Shown here in pieces: positions 5,312 to 7,927 of a stretch of DNA of 7,927 nt. The notes below the pieces were generated by a model, which did not search any database, had not been told where the DNA came from, and saw only the letters and a program-made list of their open reading frames with translations. Position 1 is the first letter of the stretch. Each line of letters opens with the position of its first letter. Location of the stretch: contig JAZLBG010000011.1 in assembly GCA_045613585.1 (NCBI GenBank), positions 1 through 7,927 on the forward strand, written 5' to 3'. The position numbers and the translations under genes were made by a program. The DNA comes from Fimenecus sp045613585. GTDB taxonomy: Bacteria > Bacillota > Clostridia > Oscillospirales > Acutalibacteraceae.

Positions 5312-7549
5312 TTATACTTTCTTAATCTTGTTAAGTTTTGCGTTTAAGTCAAGAAGTTCTTCTTTGTTCATTTTAAGACCTGTCATACCGAGCATACCGA
5401 TAAGACGAAGTACTGTGAATCCGCCCATCATCTGCATCATACCCTCGTTCATTTCGAAACCGCCTTCACCTGCGCTCTGTTTTGCAGCTTCTGCGATTGG
5501 TCCCATAATCTGACCGAAGAGCATTTGTCCTTCTTTTACCATAAGAAGCTCACTCATTTTTGAGTTAAGTGACAAATATCCATCAACTTCTGTTACATCA
5601 AACCAGTTAAGGATTGCGCCCTTTTCTTTAAGTCTGTAATCTTCATTGAATGTTTCAACTTTACGGATTACACTCTGGTCACCATATTCACCTGCAACTG
5701 CCTGAATATGTGTAACACTTGCTGTATTTGGAACATCAAAATAGAAGAAGTGATTTTCACTTGTCTGTTTGCCAAGGCTCTTGCCATTTGCAACAAGCTC
5801 AACTTCAGGAAGATTAGAATAAACAGTAATCTTTGTAAGGTCTTCAACTCTGTCAACATAACGCTTGCCACAAATATGAACAAATGGGTCATCTGAAAGC
5901 CATGCTTTGTATGCATAGAAAGCATCTTTTTTGTATTTACGGTCAAAAGTCATAAGACCTTTATGGTTTTGTCCGTTTTCGCCACCTTCTGCACGAGCAT
6001 CTGCACCGAAGTCAAACATATTCCAAACATGAGTTGCCCAGATGTATTTTCTTGTGAACAACTGTTTAATAAGCTCTTCGTGATAATATGCCTGATATTC
6101 TTCTGTGTAGTCACCTTGCTGTGGATTTGATGTGTGCCAGTTAAGAGCTTCACAACCATATTCACTCATACCAACAGGAATATTAGGGAATTTAGCATGG
6201 AAATTATCAAACCAAGGACCATTCATTGATGTGTCGCCACCGTACCAACCAAAATAGTGGTTATGTGAAACAACATCAGGAATCTGAATATATGGGTCAT
6301 CCATACTGCACATTGAAACAACAGCAATAGTTGTAAGTCTTGTTTTATCCATTTCATGACAAAGGTCATTAAGGATGTTATGATTTTCAACAAGGTCTTC
6401 ATTAGAGCCATTCATTGAAATTTCATTTGAAAGTCCCCAAACAACAATTGATGGGTGGTTATAATTCTGAACAATAAGTTCTTTCATCTGTGAAATTGTG
6501 TTTTCACGACCTGTTGGCATATGCTTTGAAATATATGGGATTTCTGCCCATACTACCATACCATATTCGTCGCAAAGGTCATAGAAATACTGGTCATGCT
6601 GATAGTGTGCAAGACGGATTGGATTTGCACCCATTTCATAGATAAATTCCATATCTTCTTTATGATGCTCAGGAAGAAGTGCATTACCATAACCCCATCT
6701 GTCCTGATGACGAGATACACCGCGAAGTGGGTATTCTTCACCATTAAGAATAAATCCGCGTTCAGGGTCAATCTGGAATGTACGGCAACCGAAACGGGTT
6801 GAAACCTTATCAATCACCTTGTCACCATCAAGAAGTTCGATTTCTGCAGTATAAAGATATGGATTTTTTCTACCATTCCAAAGAACAACATTTTTGATTT
6901 CAATTGTTTCTACTGCTTCGTCAGTTTTAAGTGTTGCTACAACATCACCCAATTTATCTTTAATGATGTAGTTAATCATCTGACCTGGCTTTTTATTTGT
7001 AACAAAAGATTCGAAAGTAACTTTTGCATCAGTGCCAACTACTTCAGGTGTAATTGCAATACCCTTGCCACCATAATAATCAAGTTCAAAATGACTTTCA
7101 CTTACTGCAATAAGATTTACATCTCTGTAAAGACCACCATAGAAAGTAAAGTCTGCCATCTGTGGATAAACTGTTTCATTTGCAGAGTTATCAACAAGAA
7201 TGCCAAGGCGTGTACCTTTTTTAAGAGCTTCTGTAATATCAACTCTCCAAGTAGAATAACCGCCATCGTGAGAAGCAAGTTTTTCACCATTCATAAACAC
7301 AGTTGCAGATGAGTTTGCACCATTGATTTCAAGATAATATTTATCGGCTGTTGGAACTTCTTCCATATCAATATCTTTTACATAACAGCAAGTGCCACGA
7401 TAGTAATCGTTGCCACCGTCCTGACCGTCAATAGCATTCCAACAATGAGGAACACTGACAAAGTCCCAATCAACTGGTGTTACTGCAGGAACTTCACTAA
7501 CACCTTTACGGAATGACCATTTGTGATTTAAACTGATAACTTTTCTCAT
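5312..7549 (-). CDS. Glycoside hydrolase family 2 enzyme, probable beta-glucuronidase/galacturonidase or beta-galactosidase
   Basis: The 745-aa product has a GH2 sugar-binding domain (about 1-150), an Ig-like domain (about 170-260), a TIM barrel (about 262-550), a beta-rich domain (about 555-635) and a helical, Met-rich C-terminal extension (about 640-745). The predicted acid/base is Glu376 (WGLSNEIS) and the nucleophile is Glu463 (MSEYGCEA). HYFGWYGG, YTEEYQ, VWNMFDF and especially Asn528-His-Lys530 in GQNHKGLMTFDR resemble beta-glucuronidases, whose NxK motif contacts the uronate carboxylate; some related beta-galactosidases also have N-x-K here, so specificity stays open. No signal peptide is present, so it acts in the cytoplasm on imported glycosides. 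The ATG at 7549 follows AAAAGGAG by 8 nt. It is a single-gene unit bracketed by inverted repeat copies A and B. Confidence 0.88.
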   Translation of the reverse strand: MRKVISLNHKWSFRKGVSEVPAVTPVDWDFVSVPHCWNAIDGQDGGNDYYRGTCCYVKDIDMEEVPTADKYYLEINGANSSATVFMNGEKLASHDGGYSTWRVDITEALKKGTRLGILVDNSANETVYPQMADFTFYGGLYRDVNLIAVSESHFELDYYGGKGIAITPEVVGTDAKVTFESFVTNKKPGQMINYIIKDKLGDVVATLKTDEAVETIEIKNVVLWNGRKNPYLYTAEIELLDGDKVIDKVSTRFGCRTFQIDPERGFILNGEEYPLRGVSRHQDRWGYGNALLPEHHKEDMEFIYEMGANPIRLAHYQHDQYFYDLCDEYGMVVWAEIPYISKHMPTGRENTISQMKELIVQNYNHPSIVVWGLSNEISMNGSNEDLVENHNILNDLCHEMDKTRLTTIAVVSMCSMDDPYIQIPDVVSHNHYFGWYGGDTSMNGPWFDNFHAKFPNIPVGMSEYGCEALNWHTSNPQQGDYTEEYQAYYHEELIKQLFTRKYIWATHVWNMFDFGADARAEGGENGQNHKGLMTFDRKYKKDAFYAYKAWLSDDPFVHICGKRYVDRVEDLTKITVYSNLPEVELVANGKSLGKQTSENHFFYFDVPNTASVTHIQAVAGEYGDQSVIRKVETFNEDYRLKEKGAILNWFDVTEVDGYLSLNSKMSELLMVKEGQMLFGQIMGPIAEAAKQSAGEGGFEMNEGMMQMMGGFTVLRLIGMLGMTGLKMNKEELLDLNAKLNKIKKV

Positions 7550-7577
7550 AATATGTACTCCTTTTCCTTTTGTTAAA

Positions 7578-7605
7578 AGTATAATAATTTACTCTTATAT
7601 TTTAA
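7578..7605 (-). promoter_or_regulatory. Promoter of the GH2 gene
   Basis: On the minus strand TTAAAA (7605-7600), a 16-bp spacer, and TATACT (7583-7578), giving a leader of about 22 nt with AAAAGGAG before the ATG. Confidence 0.5.
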
Positions 7606-7613
7606 CTTAAAAT
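7599..7613. promoter_or_regulatory. Perfect palindrome over the GH2 -35 region, possible operator
   Basis: ATTTTAACTTAAAAT has two perfect 7-bp arms around a single C and covers the predicted -35 box. Its position suits a repressor site controlling the glycosidase. The pure A/T arms raise the chance of coincidence, and no second copy is seen in the window. Confidence 0.35.
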
Positions 7614-7678
7614 GCAGTATTGTTGTGAGTAGAATTTTTATTGGTTTGTGGATAATTTATTGGATATTTATTTCGACA

Positions 7679-7912
7679 AATTTGAGTTTGTCTAACTGTT
7701 TTATATGCATTTTCTCGGCTCCCCTGAAAGGGCGCGGGCATCCGGTGGATGCCGAATTAGCGCTGTCTGAGCCGGCAGGCGAGTAAGGGAGCTGTCGAGC
7801 GAATGCGAGACTGAGGGGTTTGTTTTGTTGGGAGTATAACCCCTCTGTCACTTCGTGACATCTCCCCTTTCAGGGGAGACAAGAATTTGAAAGAGCCCGA
7901 CAAACTCAAATT
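7679..7912 (+). repeat. Palindromic intergenic repeat, copy A (234 bp, full length)
   Basis: The ends are perfect 14-bp inverted repeats, AATTTGAGTTTGTC (7679-7692) and GACAAACTCAAATT (7899-7912). Internal hairpins are GGCATCC/GGATGCC (7737-7753), TGTCAC/GTGACA with loop TTC (7846-7860), and TCTCCCCT/AGGGGAGA (7861-7879). The central part is almost identical to copy B but inverted. It lies upstream of the GH2 promoter. Its flank at 7913-7927 looks like the T-tract of a minus-strand terminator whose stem would fall beyond the window. Confidence 0.9.
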
Positions 7913-7927
7913 CATCAAACAAAAAGC

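Noticed and set aside
5199..5513. Open frame of 104 aa on the plus strand
   Set aside because: It joins repeat copy B to the antisense of the GH2 C-terminus and has no start signals.
7657..7851. Open frame of 64 aa on the minus strand
   Set aside because: It lies within palindromic repeat copy A; the frame exists only because of the repeat's GC-rich insert.
5028..7912. Insertion-sequence composite transposon around the GH2 gene
   Set aside because: Neither 234-bp element encodes a transposase, and I could not find convincing target-site duplications at either copy.

Overview
The window looks like chromosomal DNA from a low-GC, anaerobic gut or rumen Firmicute, most likely an Oscillospiraceae/Ruminococcus relative. 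The evidence is AT-rich codon use, strong AGGAGG-type ribosome sites, sigma-A style promoters, a Gram-positive LexA box, a secreted cohesin-domain protein with a Thr-rich linker (typical of Ruminococcus cellulosome-like systems), and palindromic CTCCCCT/AGGGGAG intergenic repeats that I associate with this group. The genus is an inference.

Layout. 1-145: right part of a palindromic repeat element (copy C). 161-664 (-): short RepA_N-type replication-initiator-like gene with a TTG start. 665-936: origin-like intergenic region with a terminator-like hairpin in the rep leader, a very AT-rich stretch, and four iterons about 22 bp apart. 1006-3489 (+): two-gene operon, uronate isomerase uxaC followed by a membrane acyltransferase-3 protein, closed by a strong bidirectional terminator at 3499-3540. 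3548-4597 (-): membrane-anchored cohesin protein. 4643-4882 (-): unrecognised 79-aa gene with a LexA-type box just downstream of its promoter. 5028-5261: full-length repeat (copy B). 5312-7549 (-): 745-aa GH2 glycosidase with its own promoter and terminator. 7679-7912: full-length repeat (copy A), inverted relative to B, so the GH2 gene lies between two nearly identical 234-bp inverted elements.

How the parts fit. The GH2 enzyme carries features shared with gut beta-glucuronidases/beta-galacturonidases, and UxaC isomerises exactly the uronates such an enzyme would release. The two could be parts of one uronide-catabolic capability, although they are separate transcription units on opposite strands. 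The cohesin protein points to surface display of dockerin-bearing enzymes. The left 0.9 kb (rep-like gene, AT-rich DNA, iterons) has the layout of a theta-type plasmid or integrative-element origin and may be a cryptic replicon module inside the chromosome. The most unusual signals are that module, the LexA box before the orphan small gene, and a repeat family whose terminal inverted repeats change in step with each other.
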